Origin: Alphaproteobacteria bacterium
GTDB taxonomy: Bacteria; Pseudomonadota; Alphaproteobacteria; Micropepsales; Micropepsaceae
Direction: 5' to 3'
DNA length: 52,011 nucleotides
NCBI GenBank assembly: GCA_028871345.1
Contig: JAGWNK010000026.1
Span: forward strand, 1-52,011
Part shown: positions 17,031 to 25,323 of the stretch, one piece after another
Layout of the letters: each line of letters starts with the position of its first letter
Position numbering within the stretch: the stretch's first letter is position 1
Notes under the pieces: generated by a model
Databases searched by the model: none
What the model was told of the DNA's origin: nothing
Seen by the model: the letters and a program-made list of their open reading frames with translations, nothing else
Made by a program: the position numbers and the translations under genes

Positions 17031-17771
17031 ATGAAGGGATGGGCGATGCTCCTTGTCGCCTTTGCGCTTGCGCCCTTCGCAAGAGCGGATTCCGAGGGGC
17101 CGGCACCGCGCGACGGTCATTCGCCCGCCGCTCAGCAAATCAACATGGTCCGTCTCGCTTCGTACGATGGGCGATCGATGTTTGGCGGCTTCAGCTTCGG
17201 CGACCAGGAAAACCTCATAGCCGGCCGCATGGGCACGGCCGCCTTCTACGAGAAGAAGGGCCGGTATGACCGTGCGATCAGGGAATACGACCAGTTGCTG
17301 AAATTCCTGCCGGGACGCAGCGATATCCTGATGGCGCGCGCATTGGATAAACTGAAGCTCCGCCGTTACGACGACGCGATTGCGGACTACAGCACGGTCG
17401 TGCACGGGGCGTCAGGTGGCGCGTTGGGCGATGCGCTCAGCGCCCGCTGTTTTGCCCGCGCTGTGGCGGGCAAGGATTTCCCGGCGGCTCTGGCGGACTG
17501 CAACAAGGCGATCGACATCAGCCCTGACAACGAGGACGCCTACACTTCGCGAGGGTTTCTCCATTTCCGGATGGTCGATTTGGCGGCGGCGAGCACCGAT
17601 TTGGATCAGGCCGTTTCGCTGTCGCCGCGCGACGCCGACGCGTTATACCTGCGCGGGCTGGTCAAGCGGGCACAAGGCGACAAGGCGGGCGGCGACGCCG
17701 ACATCGCCACGGCAACGACGATCGAGTCCCAGATCGCGGAGACGTATTCCGTCTTTGGCGTGAATCCCTAG
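17031..17771 (+). CDS. Periplasmic TPR-repeat protein
   Basis: A 246-residue protein with a signal peptide (MKGWAMLLVAFALAPFARA) and, from about residue 65 on, four to five tetratricopeptide repeats. Examples are GTAAFYEKKGRYDRAIREYD, LDKLKLRRYDDAIADYSTVV, FPAALADCNKAIDISPDNED, AYTSRGFLHFRMVDLAAAS and ALYLRGLVKRAQGDKAGGD. TPRs are protein-binding scaffolds; no enzymatic domain is present. The start at 17031 has GGAGG upstream. Reading further upstream in the same frame to 16809 gives no recognisable sequence. It is convergent with the oxidoreductase at 17849. Confidence 0.82.
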   Translation: MKGWAMLLVAFALAPFARADSEGPAPRDGHSPAAQQINMVRLASYDGRSMFGGFSFGDQENLIAGRMGTAAFYEKKGRYDRAIREYDQLLKFLPGRSDILMARALDKLKLRRYDDAIADYSTVVHGASGGALGDALSARCFARAVAGKDFPAALADCNKAIDISPDNEDAYTSRGFLHFRMVDLAAASTDLDQAVSLSPRDADALYLRGLVKRAQGDKAGGDADIATATTIESQIAETYSVFGVNP

Positions 17772-17848
17772 GCCGGCACAGTGGGGCACGCCCCGGCGGA
17801 TTGCGCAAATCAACGATCGACGGGCAGTGGAGCGAGCGATGGTCGCTC

Positions 17849-18871
17849 TCACGCATCGTCCGCCAGCTTCACCAGCATCTTGCCGATATTGTCGCCGCGG
17901 AACAAACCGATCATCGCTTGCGGCGCATTCTCGATGCCGTCGAGCACGGTCTCGCGCCAGGTCATCCGCCCGTCGGCGATCCACGTCTTCATGTCGTCGA
18001 GGAAGCGGTCCAGCAGGTCCATGTGGTCGAGCACGATGAATCCCTTCATGGTCAGCCGCTGGGCCACGATGTTCATCAGGTTGGGCGGCCCCTTGGGCGC
18101 CTCGGTGGCGTTGTAATGCTCGATCATGCCGCAGGCGACGATGCGACCGTTGAGCCGCATATGGTCGAGCGCCGCCGCCAGATGGGCGCCGCCGACATTG
18201 TCGAAATAGACGTCGATGCCGCCGGGCAGCTCCTCGTCCACCGCTTCTGAGAGCCGCCCGCAGGTGTTGTAGTTGATGGCGCCTTCGATCTTCAGGTCGT
18301 CGAGGAGCCAGGCCTTCTTGGCGTCGGAGCCCACCGAACCGACCACGAAGCAGCCCAGGTTGCGCGCGATCTGGCAGGCGACCGCCCCAACCGCGCCCGC
18401 CGCCGCTGAGACGAAGACGCGCTCTTCGGCCTTCAGCTCGGCGATGCGCATCAGCCCGACATAGGCGGTCAGCCCCGGCATGCCGAGCGCCCCGAGATAG
18501 GCCTGCACCGGCGCCACGGCGGGGTCGATGGGACGCAGGTCGTCGCCGTCCGAGACGAACCATTCCCGCCAGCCGTTCTGGCTCAGCACGTAATCGCCGG
18601 CCGAAAAGCGGTCATTGCCGTGCGACGCCATCACCTTACCCACGGCCCCGCCGTGGAGAACCTCACCCAGCTGGAAGGGGGGGACATAGCTTTTGCGGTC
18701 CCGCATCCGCCCCCGCATGTAGGGATCCACGGACATGTACAGGTTCCTGACCAGCACCTGGCCGGTTCGGGGGGTTGGGATTTCGGTCTCGGTCAGCTCG
18801 AAATCGGTCGTACGGGGAAGGCCGACAGGTCGGCTTTTCAGGCGGATATCCCGGTTTTTCGCGGTTCCCAT
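17849..18871 (-). CDS. NADP-dependent MDR-family oxidoreductase (CurA/LTB4 dehydrogenase type)
   Basis: A 340-residue zinc-independent medium-chain dehydrogenase/reductase. Family marks are LVRNLYMSVDPYMRGRM, ALGMPGLTAYVGLMRIAELK, the NADP fold VFVSAAAGAVGAVACQIARN followed by GSVGSDAKKAWL, GIDVYFDNVGGAHL, and the terminal FRGDNIGKMLVKL. Relatives reduce the double bond of alpha,beta-unsaturated ketones such as curcumin, prostaglandins or alkenals, so detoxification of reactive enones is the likely role. The physiological substrate is not evident. GGAGGGAAGG precedes ATG 18871. It appears to be a single-gene unit. Confidence 0.9.
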   Translation of the reverse strand: MGTAKNRDIRLKSRPVGLPRTTDFELTETEIPTPRTGQVLVRNLYMSVDPYMRGRMRDRKSYVPPFQLGEVLHGGAVGKVMASHGNDRFSAGDYVLSQNGWREWFVSDGDDLRPIDPAVAPVQAYLGALGMPGLTAYVGLMRIAELKAEERVFVSAAAGAVGAVACQIARNLGCFVVGSVGSDAKKAWLLDDLKIEGAINYNTCGRLSEAVDEELPGGIDVYFDNVGGAHLAAALDHMRLNGRIVACGMIEHYNATEAPKGPPNLMNIVAQRLTMKGFIVLDHMDLLDRFLDDMKTWIADGRMTWRETVLDGIENAPQAMIGLFRGDNIGKMLVKLADDA

Positions 18872-19051
18872 AACCCCTTCCCTCCGTAGGACATTGGCTG
18901 CGCGCCCGGCCGCGTAACCCTAACAGGGGTGGTGAGTGTAACAAGACGAAACATTTTATGACTCGCGAATTGCTCTCTCACGGCCACTTATGTGCCTGTC
19001 AAAGCAGGGGGATTTCCCGTGTCGCCATTTCGCTTCGTGCCGGAGGGTGGG

Positions 19052-19993
19052 GTGCTAAAAGCTGCCGTGATCGGGGCCGGTGCGTTCGGCCGCCATCATG
19101 CGACGAAGTATCGGGCGCTGCCCGATGTCGAGCTGGTGGCCATCGCCGATTCCTCGCCGGAGGCCCGCCGGGCCGCCGTGGCGGCGCATGGCGTGCCGGC
19201 CGTGTCCGACTGGCGCGAGCTCCTCGGCACCGTCGACATCGTCAGCGTGGCATCGCCGGCCGTAACCCATTCGACCATCGTGCGCGCCTTCCTCAACGCC
19301 GGCGCCCATGTGCTGGTCGAGAAGCCGATCGCCACCAGCATCGAAGAAGCTGACGACCTGATCACGCTGGCCGAGCGCGCCAATCGCATCCTGACGGTGG
19401 GGCACCAGGAACGCTTCGTATTCGCGCAGACCGGATTGCTGGATTACGAAGAGACGCCGCTGGAAGTCTCCTGCTGGCGCAAGGGTCCCTGGTCCGGCCG
19501 CGGCTCCGACGTCAGCGTCGTCCTCGACCTCATGATCCACGACCTCGACCTCGTCCATCAATTGATCGAAGGCAAGGTCCGCACCGTGCAGGCCCGCGGC
19601 CGGATCGAGAAGAGCCTGTTGGCCGACGAGGTCGCCGCCGCCGTGCTGTTCGAAAACGGCGCCGTGGCGCGGCTGGAGACAAGCCGCATCGCCGCCGAGC
19701 GTCGGCGCGGCATGAAGGCCGTCTATGCTGACGGCGTGGTCGAAATCGACTTCCTCACCCGCAAGGTTACCAACACCACCCCGCGGGCGCTGAAGGATCT
19801 CGATGCCGGCGACCCGCTGGGCGAATCGGTGGCTGCTTTCGTGGCTGCCGCCAGGACCGGCAAGACGCCGCTGGTGCGCCCGCGGCAGGCCCGCCGGGCG
19901 TTGGAAACGGCGCTCTTGATCGACGACGCGGCGGAACGCGCCAGCCTGATCCGGACCCGTCCCGATCTCGTCGCCTACGCCGCCGCGAACTAG
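19052..19993 (+). CDS. Gfo/Idh/MocA-family oxidoreductase
   Basis: A 313-residue NAD(P)-dependent sugar or inositol dehydrogenase-type protein. It has the N-terminal Rossmann motif AVIGAGAFGRHHATKYRALP, the conserved Lys-Pro of HVLVEKPIATS, TVGHQERF, and the catalytic-region DLMIHDLDLVHQL. GTG 19052 is taken as start because GGAGGGTG lies five bases upstream and the sequence then begins directly at the Rossmann strand. Further upstream in-frame GTG codons (18992, 19020) would add about 20 non-homologous residues. Similar short proteins occur near lipopolysaccharide or UDP-sugar loci, but no such neighbours are here. Substrate unknown. Confidence 0.88.
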   Translation: MLKAAVIGAGAFGRHHATKYRALPDVELVAIADSSPEARRAAVAAHGVPAVSDWRELLGTVDIVSVASPAVTHSTIVRAFLNAGAHVLVEKPIATSIEEADDLITLAERANRILTVGHQERFVFAQTGLLDYEETPLEVSCWRKGPWSGRGSDVSVVLDLMIHDLDLVHQLIEGKVRTVQARGRIEKSLLADEVAAAVLFENGAVARLETSRIAAERRRGMKAVYADGVVEIDFLTRKVTNTTPRALKDLDAGDPLGESVAAFVAAARTGKTPLVRPRQARRALETALLIDDAAERASLIRTRPDLVAYAAAN

Positions 19994-20019
19994 GGCGAAA
20001 CCGTCCGAAGCTAGGGAGC

Positions 20020-20110
20020 CCTCATCCTGAGGAGCCCTTTCGCCCGTTCTTCGAGACGGCGCTTCGCGCCTCCTCGGAATGAGGGCGAAAGGGCGTCTCG
20101 AAGGATGAGG
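20020..20110. repeat. Nested palindromic repeat (CCTCATCCTGAGGAGC type)
   Basis: A 91-bp nested inverted repeat between the Gfo/Idh/MocA gene and nadE. Outer arms CCTCATCCT (20020-20028) and AGGATGAGG (20102-20110) are perfect. GCCCTTTCGCCC (20034-20045) pairs with GGGCGAAAGGGC (20083-20094), and GGCGC-TTC-GCGCC (20058-20070) forms an inner hairpin. TCGAGAC/GTCTCGA offers an alternative pairing. I recall CCTCATCCTGAGGAGC-like elements as frequent intergenic repeats of Rhizobiales and related genomes. It may stabilise or end the upstream transcript. Confidence 0.85.
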
Positions 20111-20165
20111 CAGTCATGCTGATAGACCGTATCTCTCGGTGCCCAATCCGCGGTAAACAGCGCCC

Positions 20166-21821
20166 GTGACCGACCGCTTCCGCATCGCGCTGGCCCAGCT
20201 GAACCCGATGATGGGCGATATCGCCGGCAACCTCGCCAAAGCGCACGCCGCCGTGGCCGAGGCGGCGGATGCCGACGTCATCCTGTTCTCCGAGCTCTTC
20301 ATCACCGGCTATCCCCCCGAAGACCTCGTCCTCAAGCGCGCCCTGCAGGACGACGCCCGCGACGCCGTCCAGGATCTGGCGAAGGACACGGGGCAGGGCG
20401 GTCCCGCCGTCCTCATCGGCACGCCCTGGCGGGAAGGTGGCCACCTCTACAATGCGGTCGCCGTGCTCGACGACGGCCATGTCGCGGCGCGCACCTTCAA
20501 GCACGATCTGCCGAACTACGGCGTGTTCGACGAGAAGCGGGTGTTCACGCCAGGACCGCTCACCGGCCCCATCGCGGTCCGCGGCGTGCGCCTGGGCATC
20601 CCGATCTGCGAAGACATCTGGACGTCCGAGGTCGTCGAGTGCATGGCCGAGACCGGCGGCGAGATCATGCTGGTCCCCAACGGCTCGCCCTTCGAGGTCG
20701 GCAAGGAGGACGTCCGCCTCAACCTCGTGGCCGCGAGGGTCACCGAGGCGCGCCGCCCCTTGATCTATCTCAACCAGGTCGGCGGCCAGGACGAGCTCGT
20801 GTTCGACGGCGCCTCCCTGGTGGTCAACGCCGACCGGCGTGTCGCCTGGGCCTTGCCGTCCTGGGAAGAGAGGATCGCCCTCACTCAGTGGCGCCGCGAA
20901 GCGGGGGTGTGGCTCTGCGAGCCGGGCCAACGGGTCGGTGCCGAAGAGCGCCTGCCCTCGATGTATCACGCCATGGTCCTTGGGCTGCGCGACTACGTGA
21001 ACAAGAACCGCTTCCCCGGCGTGGTGCTGGGGTTGTCGGGCGGCATCGATTCCGCGCTGTCCGCCGCGGTCGCCGTGGACGCGCTGGGCAGCGGCCGCGT
21101 GCGCTGCGTGATGATGCCCTCGCGCTACACCTCGCAGGACAGCCTGGAGGATGCCGAGGAATGCGCCCAGCTCCTCAATGTCGCCTACGAGACCATCCCC
21201 ATCGAGCACGCCGTCGACGCCTTCCGCGACGCGCTGCGCCCCGTCTTCGCCGGCCGCCAGCCTGATACGACCGAAGAGAACATCCAGTCGCGCATCCGCG
21301 GCCTCATCCTGATGGCGATCTCCAACAAGTTCGGCCCCATGGTGCTGACGACCGGCAATAAGAGCGAGATGAGCGTGGGCTACGCCACGCTTTATGGCGA
21401 CATGTGCGGCGGCTACAACGTGCTCAAGGACATCTACAAGATGGACGTCTTCCGTCTGGCGCGCTGGCGCAACGCGGCGATGCCGGCCGGCGGGCTCGGG
21501 CCGCACGGGCGCGTCATTCCCGAACGCATCATCGTCAAGCCGCCGACCGCCGAGTTGCGGGCTGGCCAGACCGACCAGGATTCCCTGCCGCCCTACGAGA
21601 TCCTCGACGGCATCCTCGAATGCCTGGTGGAGAAGGAGATGGCCTACGCCGAGGTGGTGGCCAAGGGCTTCGATGCCGCCACCGTGAGGCGCGTCGAGCA
21701 CCTGCTCTATACATCCGAGTACAAGCGCCGCCAGGCCCCGCCGGGGGTCAAGATCGGCCCTCGCAACTTCGGCCGCGACCGGCGCTATCCCATCACCAAT
21801 GCGTTTCGGGATGCGAGGTGA
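20166..21821 (+). CDS. nadE: NAD+ synthase, glutamine-hydrolysing
   Basis: A 551-residue two-domain enzyme making NAD from deamido-NAD, ATP and glutamine. Residues 1-270 are a nitrilase-type glutaminase with the catalytic Glu (LFSELFITGYPPEDL), Lys (RTFKHDLPNYGVF) and Cys (GIPICEDIWTSE). Residues 280-551 are the synthetase with the PP-loop VLGLSGGIDSALSAAVAVDA, MPSRYTSQDSLEDA, MAISNKFGPMVLTTGNKSEM and the C-terminal YKRRQAPPGVKIGPRNFGRD. The start is GTG 20166, giving MTDRFRIALAQLNPMMGD as in homologues; no strong ribosome-binding site precedes it. It is flanked on both sides by palindromic repeats. Confidence 0.96.
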   Translation: MTDRFRIALAQLNPMMGDIAGNLAKAHAAVAEAADADVILFSELFITGYPPEDLVLKRALQDDARDAVQDLAKDTGQGGPAVLIGTPWREGGHLYNAVAVLDDGHVAARTFKHDLPNYGVFDEKRVFTPGPLTGPIAVRGVRLGIPICEDIWTSEVVECMAETGGEIMLVPNGSPFEVGKEDVRLNLVAARVTEARRPLIYLNQVGGQDELVFDGASLVVNADRRVAWALPSWEERIALTQWRREAGVWLCEPGQRVGAEERLPSMYHAMVLGLRDYVNKNRFPGVVLGLSGGIDSALSAAVAVDALGSGRVRCVMMPSRYTSQDSLEDAEECAQLLNVAYETIPIEHAVDAFRDALRPVFAGRQPDTTEENIQSRIRGLILMAISNKFGPMVLTTGNKSEMSVGYATLYGDMCGGYNVLKDIYKMDVFRLARWRNAAMPAGGLGPHGRVIPERIIVKPPTAELRAGQTDQDSLPPYEILDGILECLVEKEMAYAEVVAKGFDAATVRRVEHLLYTSEYKRRQAPPGVKIGPRNFGRDRRYPITNAFRDAR

Positions 21822-21858
21822 AGATATCCGAGGTTCTGCCAGAGGTCCTACAATAGCT

Positions 21859-21900
21859 GTCATCCCGGGCGAGCGCAGCGAGACCCGGGACCCACGGATC
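21859..21900. repeat. REP element, left copy
   Basis: GTCATCCCGGGCGAGCGCAG followed by CGAGACCCGGGACCCACGG. The TCCCGGG/CCCGGGA arms (21863-21869 and 21884-21890) form a 7-bp stem. It ends four bases before the GIY-YIG start codon, so it covers that gene's leader. Confidence 0.8.
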
Positions 21901-21904
21901 ATCC

Positions 21905-22255
21905 ATGCGAGATCACCGATACTTCGTGTATGTGCTTGCCAGCAAGCCGCAGGGTACGCTCTATGTCGGTGTTACAAATGATCTCGTGCGCCGCGTGACG
22001 GAGCATCGACTAGGTGTAGTTTCGGGATTCACGAAGAGGTACGACGTCAAGAAGTTGGTCTGGTTCGAAGAACACGGTGACATCTACGAAGCTATCGCGA
22101 AGGAAAAACGCCTGAAGCGATGGCGACGCGAATGGAAACGAAGCCTCGTTGAAAAAGACAATCCGCATTGGGCCGATCTATACCCGGCTCTTGTTGGGGG
22201 TGGGTCCCGGATCGGCCGGTCCATCGCTGGCGCTCAGGACCGCCGTCCGGGATGA
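21905..22255 (+). CDS. GIY-YIG single-domain nuclease
   Basis: A 116-residue small GIY-YIG protein of the UvrC-N/YhbQ type. It has FVYVLASKPQGTLYVGVTND (the GIY and YIG strands), the catalytic Arg in LVRRVTEHRLG, the metal-binding Glu region AIAKEKRLKRWRREWKRSL and the family ending NPHWADLYPALV. Up to residue 97 it matches the usual length (about 95 residues). The final 19 residues (GGGSRIGRSIAGAQDRRPG) are encoded by the right REP repeat, so the reading frame continues into non-family sequence. Members are often called excinuclease subunit C-like but act alone. No clear ribosome-binding site. The flanking inverted repeats suggest a role in repeat mobility. Confidence 0.88.
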   Translation: MRDHRYFVYVLASKPQGTLYVGVTNDLVRRVTEHRLGVVSGFTKRYDVKKLVWFEEHGDIYEAIAKEKRLKRWRREWKRSLVEKDNPHWADLYPALVGGGSRIGRSIAGAQDRRPG

Positions 22256-22256
22256 C
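22200..22256. repeat. REP element, right (inverted) copy
   Basis: GTGGGTCCCGGATCGG to CCGTCCGGGATGAC. It forms nested stems TCCCGGA/TCCGGGA (22205-22211 with 22246-22252) and CGGTCC/GGACCG (22217-22222 with 22237-22242). Its terminal 10 bases are the exact inverse of the left copy's first 10. Confidence 0.8.
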
Positions 22257-22277
22257 AATGGAGTATAAGGGGGCACC

Positions 22278-23609
22278 ATGACCACCGTCCGTTTCGCCCC
22301 GTCCCCCACCGGCCTCCTGCATGTCGGCAATGCCAGGACGGCGCTGTTGAACTTCCTGTTCGTCAAGAAGAACGCCGGACGTTTCCTCCTGCGCATCGAC
22401 GATACAGACGCCGGGCGCTCCAAGCCGGAATACGAAGAGGCCATCAAGGAAGACCTCGCCTGGCTCGGCATCGCCCACGATCTTTTCGCGCGCCAGTCGG
22501 AACGCGCCGATGCCCACCGCGCCGCTGCCGAAAGGCTGAAGGCCTCGGGCCGGCTCTATCCCTGCTACGAAAGCCAGCTTGAACTCGACCGCCGCCGCCA
22601 GCGTCAGATCGCTGCCGGCAAGCCGCCGGTCTACGACCGCGCGGCGCTCGCACTTACCGCCGACGACCGCGCCAAGGAGGAGGCGCAGGGCCGGGTGCCG
22701 CACTGGCGCTTCAAGCTCTCGCAGTCGAAGGTGAAATGGCGCGATCTCATCCGGGGCGACGTGGAAATCGACACCGCGCACCTCTCCGACCCGGTGTTGA
22801 TCCGCGAAGACGGCCGTTTCCTCTACACCCTGCCGTCGGTCGCGGACGACATCGATTTCGCCGTCACCCACATCATCCGCGGCGAGGATCACGTCACCAA
22901 CACCGCGGCGCAGATCGAGTTGTTCGAGGCGCTGGGCGCGACTCCGCCGGCCTTCGCCCATCACCCGCTGCTCATCGGCGCCGGCGGCGAGGCCTTGTCG
23001 AAACGGCTCGGCTCGCTGTCGCTGCGCCTGCTGCGCCAGGACGGCATCGAGCCGATGGCTGCCGTCAGCTACCTCGCCAAGACCGGCACGTCCGACGCCA
23101 CGGCGCCGCAGCCCTCGCTCGATGCTCTGGCGGAAGAGTTCGCGCTGGAGAAGATTGGTCGCGCCCCGGCCCATTTCGACCCGGCCGAGCTCTCGAACCT
23201 CAACGCCAAGCTGTTGCATGGCTTGCCTTATGAGGCCGTGACGGCGCGGCTTGCCGCGCTGGGCATCACCGGTGCCGGCTTCTGGGACGCCGTGAAGCCC
23301 AATCTCGCCCGCTTCGCCGACGTGCGCGAGCTTTGGCTGCTGGTGGTCGGGCCGGTCACGCCGGTGATCGAGGATGCCGGTTTTGCCGCAACCGCCGCCG
23401 CCCATCTGCCGCCGGAGCCGTGGGACGACGCCACTTGGGGCGGCTTCACCAAGGCCGTGGCCGGCGCCACCGGGCGCAAAGGACGCGAGCTTTACCATCC
23501 CCTGCGGCTGGCGCTGACCGGGCGCGAACATGGACCGGAGCTGAAAAAGCTGCTACCGCTCATCGGGCGTACGAGAGCCCTCGCGCGCCTCAAAGGGGAA
23601 TCGGCGTGA
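22278..23609 (+). CDS. gltX: Glutamate--tRNA ligase (second alphaproteobacterial type)
   Basis: A 443-residue class I synthetase. [20 protein letters not shown] contains the HIGH-type motif (HVGN), [13 protein letters not shown] follows, and [13 protein letters not shown] holds the KMSKS-type motif (LSKR). [14 protein letters not shown] sequence is present as [20 protein letters not shown]. The length and the [18 protein letters not shown] stretch match the shorter of two GltX paralogues common in alphaproteobacteria. Such paralogues may be discriminating or aimed at one tRNA, so exact tRNA specificity is open. GGGGG precedes ATG 22278. The gene starts 22 bases after the right REP element. 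Confidence 0.95.
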   Translation: MTTVRFAPSPTGLLHVGNARTALLNFLFVKKNAGRFLLRIDDTDAGRSKPEYEEAIKEDLAWLGIAHDLFARQSERADAHRAAAERLKASGRLYPCYESQLELDRRRQRQIAAGKPPVYDRAALALTADDRAKEEAQGRVPHWRFKLSQSKVKWRDLIRGDVEIDTAHLSDPVLIREDGRFLYTLPSVADDIDFAVTHIIRGEDHVTNTAAQIELFEALGATPPAFAHHPLLIGAGGEALSKRLGSLSLRLLRQDGIEPMAAVSYLAKTGTSDATAPQPSLDALAEEFALEKIGRAPAHFDPAELSNLNAKLLHGLPYEAVTARLAALGITGAGFWDAVKPNLARFADVRELWLLVVGPVTPVIEDAGFAATAAAHLPPEPWDDATWGGFTKAVAGATGRKGRELYHPLRLALTGREHGPELKKLLPLIGRTRALARLKGESA

Positions 23610-23736
23610 AATTTTCCGCCATCATCGCGATCCGAATTTGCGGCTAGCAGCCGCGACACTCCCCTTTTGCCAAAACCCAATGCTGACCTTACTTCTTGCC
23701 TTCCCCTTGCGGGGGCGAGTAGCACCAGCGTAGGAG

Positions 23737-23756
23737 CGACGCGCAGCAGCGCGTCG
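23737..23756. repeat. Intergenic hairpin between gltX and cysS
   Basis: A perfect 8-bp inverted repeat CGACGCGC-AGCA-GCGCGTCG lies in the 183-bp gltX-cysS gap. It sits in a stretch (CTTCCCCTTGCGGGGGCGAG ... GGGGTGACCCTCC) that reads like a degraded intergenic repeat. No T-tract follows, so it is not called a terminator. No tRNA or ORF was seen in this gap. Confidence 0.5.
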
Positions 23757-23792
23757 GGGTGACCCTCCACCTGACACTTCGAGTGAAACATT

Positions 23793-25259
23793 ATGTCTCT
23801 GCGCCTCTACAACACGCTCACGCGCCAGAAGGACGATCTTGAGGCCCTTCCGGGCTTCGACCCGAACAACGTCCGCATGTATGTCTGCGGGCCAACGGTT
23901 TACGACTACGCCCATATCGGCAATGCCCGGCCGGTGATCGTGTTCGATGTGTTGTTCCGGCTCCTGCGCCATCTCCATGGCGAAGACCATGTCACTTATG
24001 TCCGCAACATCACGGACATCGACGACAAGATCAACGCGCGCGCCGCCGAGACGGCGGCGGCCAAGGGGATGTCCGTCGAGCAGGCGCGCGTCGAGATCAC
24101 GGCGCAGACCGCGCAGCAATATCTCGACGATGTCACGGCGCTCGGCTGCCTCAAACCCAGCCACACGCCGCGCGCCACCGAATACGTCGCCCGGATGGTC
24201 GCCATGATCGGGGAGCTGGTGACGAAGGGGTTTGCCTATCCGGCGGAAGGCCATGTGCTGTTCGATGTCTCGAAGAAGGCCGATTACGGCAAACTGTCGC
24301 GCCGCCCGCTCGACGAGATGATCGCCGGCGCCCGCGTGGAAGTGGCCCCCTACAAGAGAAACCCGATGGACTTCGTGCTGTGGAAGCCGTCGGACGCGGC
24401 CACGCCGGGCTGGGATTCGCCTTGGGGGCGTGGGCGCCCCGGCTGGCACATCGAATGCTCGGCCATGGGCGAGGCGCTGCTCGGCGAGACCTTCGACATT
24501 CATGGCGGCGGCATCGACCTGATGTTCCCCCACCACGAGAACGAGATCGCCCAGTCGGAGGCCGCCCATCACGGCCACGCGCTCGCCCGCGTCTGGATGC
24601 ACAACGGCTTCCTGCAGGTCGAAGGCGAGAAGATGGCGAAGTCCCTCGGAAACTTCATCACCATTCGGGAGCTGCTGTCAGGTTGGCGAGGTTACAACTG
24701 GCCCGGTGAAGTCATTCGCTTTGCTATGCTGTCAACACACTACAGACAGCCAATCGACTTCACCCAGAGCATTCTTGAACAAGCTACAGTGACTCTTCGC
24801 TATTTTTCTACGTTCGGCTTCTATGAGCCCACAGTTGGACCGTCGGACGAGTTCTTAGACGCGTTGAAGGATGACTTGAATACTCCTCGAGCGATTGCGG
24901 AGCTGCATAGACTGCTGAACGAAGCTAGAGGGCATGCAAGCAATCGCCCAAATGAGATGTCCAAACCCAACGCAATGCTGAATATGGAGACCTTTACGGC
25001 GGCAAATCAGCTTGCAGCGGGTCTGATGTTTTTGGGTATTGATATTCGCTCATATGACAAGTGTTGGGTGGAAAATCAGGGGCGGGAGAGCATCGCGCAG
25101 AATTTGGAACGAGAAGTCGAGGCCGCCATCGCCGCCCGCGCGGCCGCTCGCAAGGCCAAGGATTTCAAGGAGTCCGACCGCATCCGCGACGAGTTGCTGG
25201 CCAAAGGCATTGTGCTGAAGGACGGCCCCGCTGGCACGACGTGGGAGGTGAAGCGATGA
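23793..25259 (+). CDS. cysS: Cysteine--tRNA ligase
   Basis: A 488-residue cytoplasmic class I synthetase. Zinc-site Cys is in [11 protein letters not shown], and the HIGH motif is [11 protein letters not shown] near residue 42. Further zinc ligands are in [12 protein letters not shown] and [12 protein letters not shown]. The KMSKS motif is [12 protein letters not shown] near residue 280. The reading frame is intact and ends [12 protein letters not shown]. Residues about 292-439 are encoded by a block of much lower GC (about 48% over 24721-25080) than the flanks (65-73%), so the gene looks mosaic. That block contains the anticodon-stem helical domain ([20 protein letters not shown] and following). 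Confidence 0.95.
   Translation: MSLRLYNTLTRQKDDLEALPGFDPNNVRMYVCGPTVYDYAHIGNARPVIVFDVLFRLLRHLHGEDHVTYVRNITDIDDKINARAAETAAAKGMSVEQARVEITAQTAQQYLDDVTALGCLKPSHTPRATEYVARMVAMIGELVTKGFAYPAEGHVLFDVSKKADYGKLSRRPLDEMIAGARVEVAPYKRNPMDFVLWKPSDAATPGWDSPWGRGRPGWHIECSAMGEALLGETFDIHGGGIDLMFPHHENEIAQSEAAHHGHALARVWMHNGFLQVEGEKMAKSLGNFITIRELLSGWRGYNWPGEVIRFAMLSTHYRQPIDFTQSILEQATVTLRYFSTFGFYEPTVGPSDEFLDALKDDLNTPRAIAELHRLLNEARGHASNRPNEMSKPNAMLNMETFTAANQLAAGLMFLGIDIRSYDKCWVENQGRESIAQNLEREVEAAIAARAAARKAKDFKESDRIRDELLAKGIVLKDGPAGTTWEVKR
24660..25115. other. Low-GC recombinant segment inside cysS
   Basis: Counting line by line, 24721-25080 has 174 G/C of 360 (48%). Line 24541-24600 has 73% and line 25141-25200 has 65%. 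Codon use changes in step (CTT, TTG, ATA/ATT, GAA, TAT, AGA-type choices instead of C/G-ending codons). Both edges are sharp, near 24660 and 25115, and both lie inside the open frame with no stop codon or inverted repeat. The best reading is homologous replacement of part of the gene from a lower-GC relative. Confidence 0.75.
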
Positions 25260-25323
25260 AACCTCCACGTTGCACCTTCCCTCAGGGGGAGGGCGGATCT
25301 GAGCGCTTCTGTTCGGTGTCGTC

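Larger units (their letters stand above)
21859..22256 (+). mobile_element. Putative REP-flanked GIY-YIG unit (398 bp)
   Basis: The ends are perfect 10-bp inverted repeats, GTCATCCCGG (21859-21868) and CCGGGATGAC (22247-22256). A second inverted pair lies inside: CCGGGACCCAC (21885-21895) and GTGGGTCCCGG (22200-22210). Each end is itself a hairpin, and together they form an inverted pair of the common alphaproteobacterial GTCATCCCGG...CCCGGGACCC repeat. The only gene between them is a GIY-YIG nuclease whose last codons run through the right-hand repeat. This looks like a unit that moved as a whole, but no target-site duplication was established. Confidence 0.5.

Noticed and set aside
23610..23792. 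tRNA gene between gltX and cysS
   Set aside because: No cloverleaf, T-loop GTTCRA or anticodon stem could be found; the gap holds repeat-like sequence and a simple hairpin.
24660..25115. Insertion sequence or pseudogene inside cysS
   Set aside because: There is no stop, frameshift, terminal inverted repeat or transposase sequence; the low-GC block codes for normal CysS-like sequence, so replacement rather than insertion is favoured.
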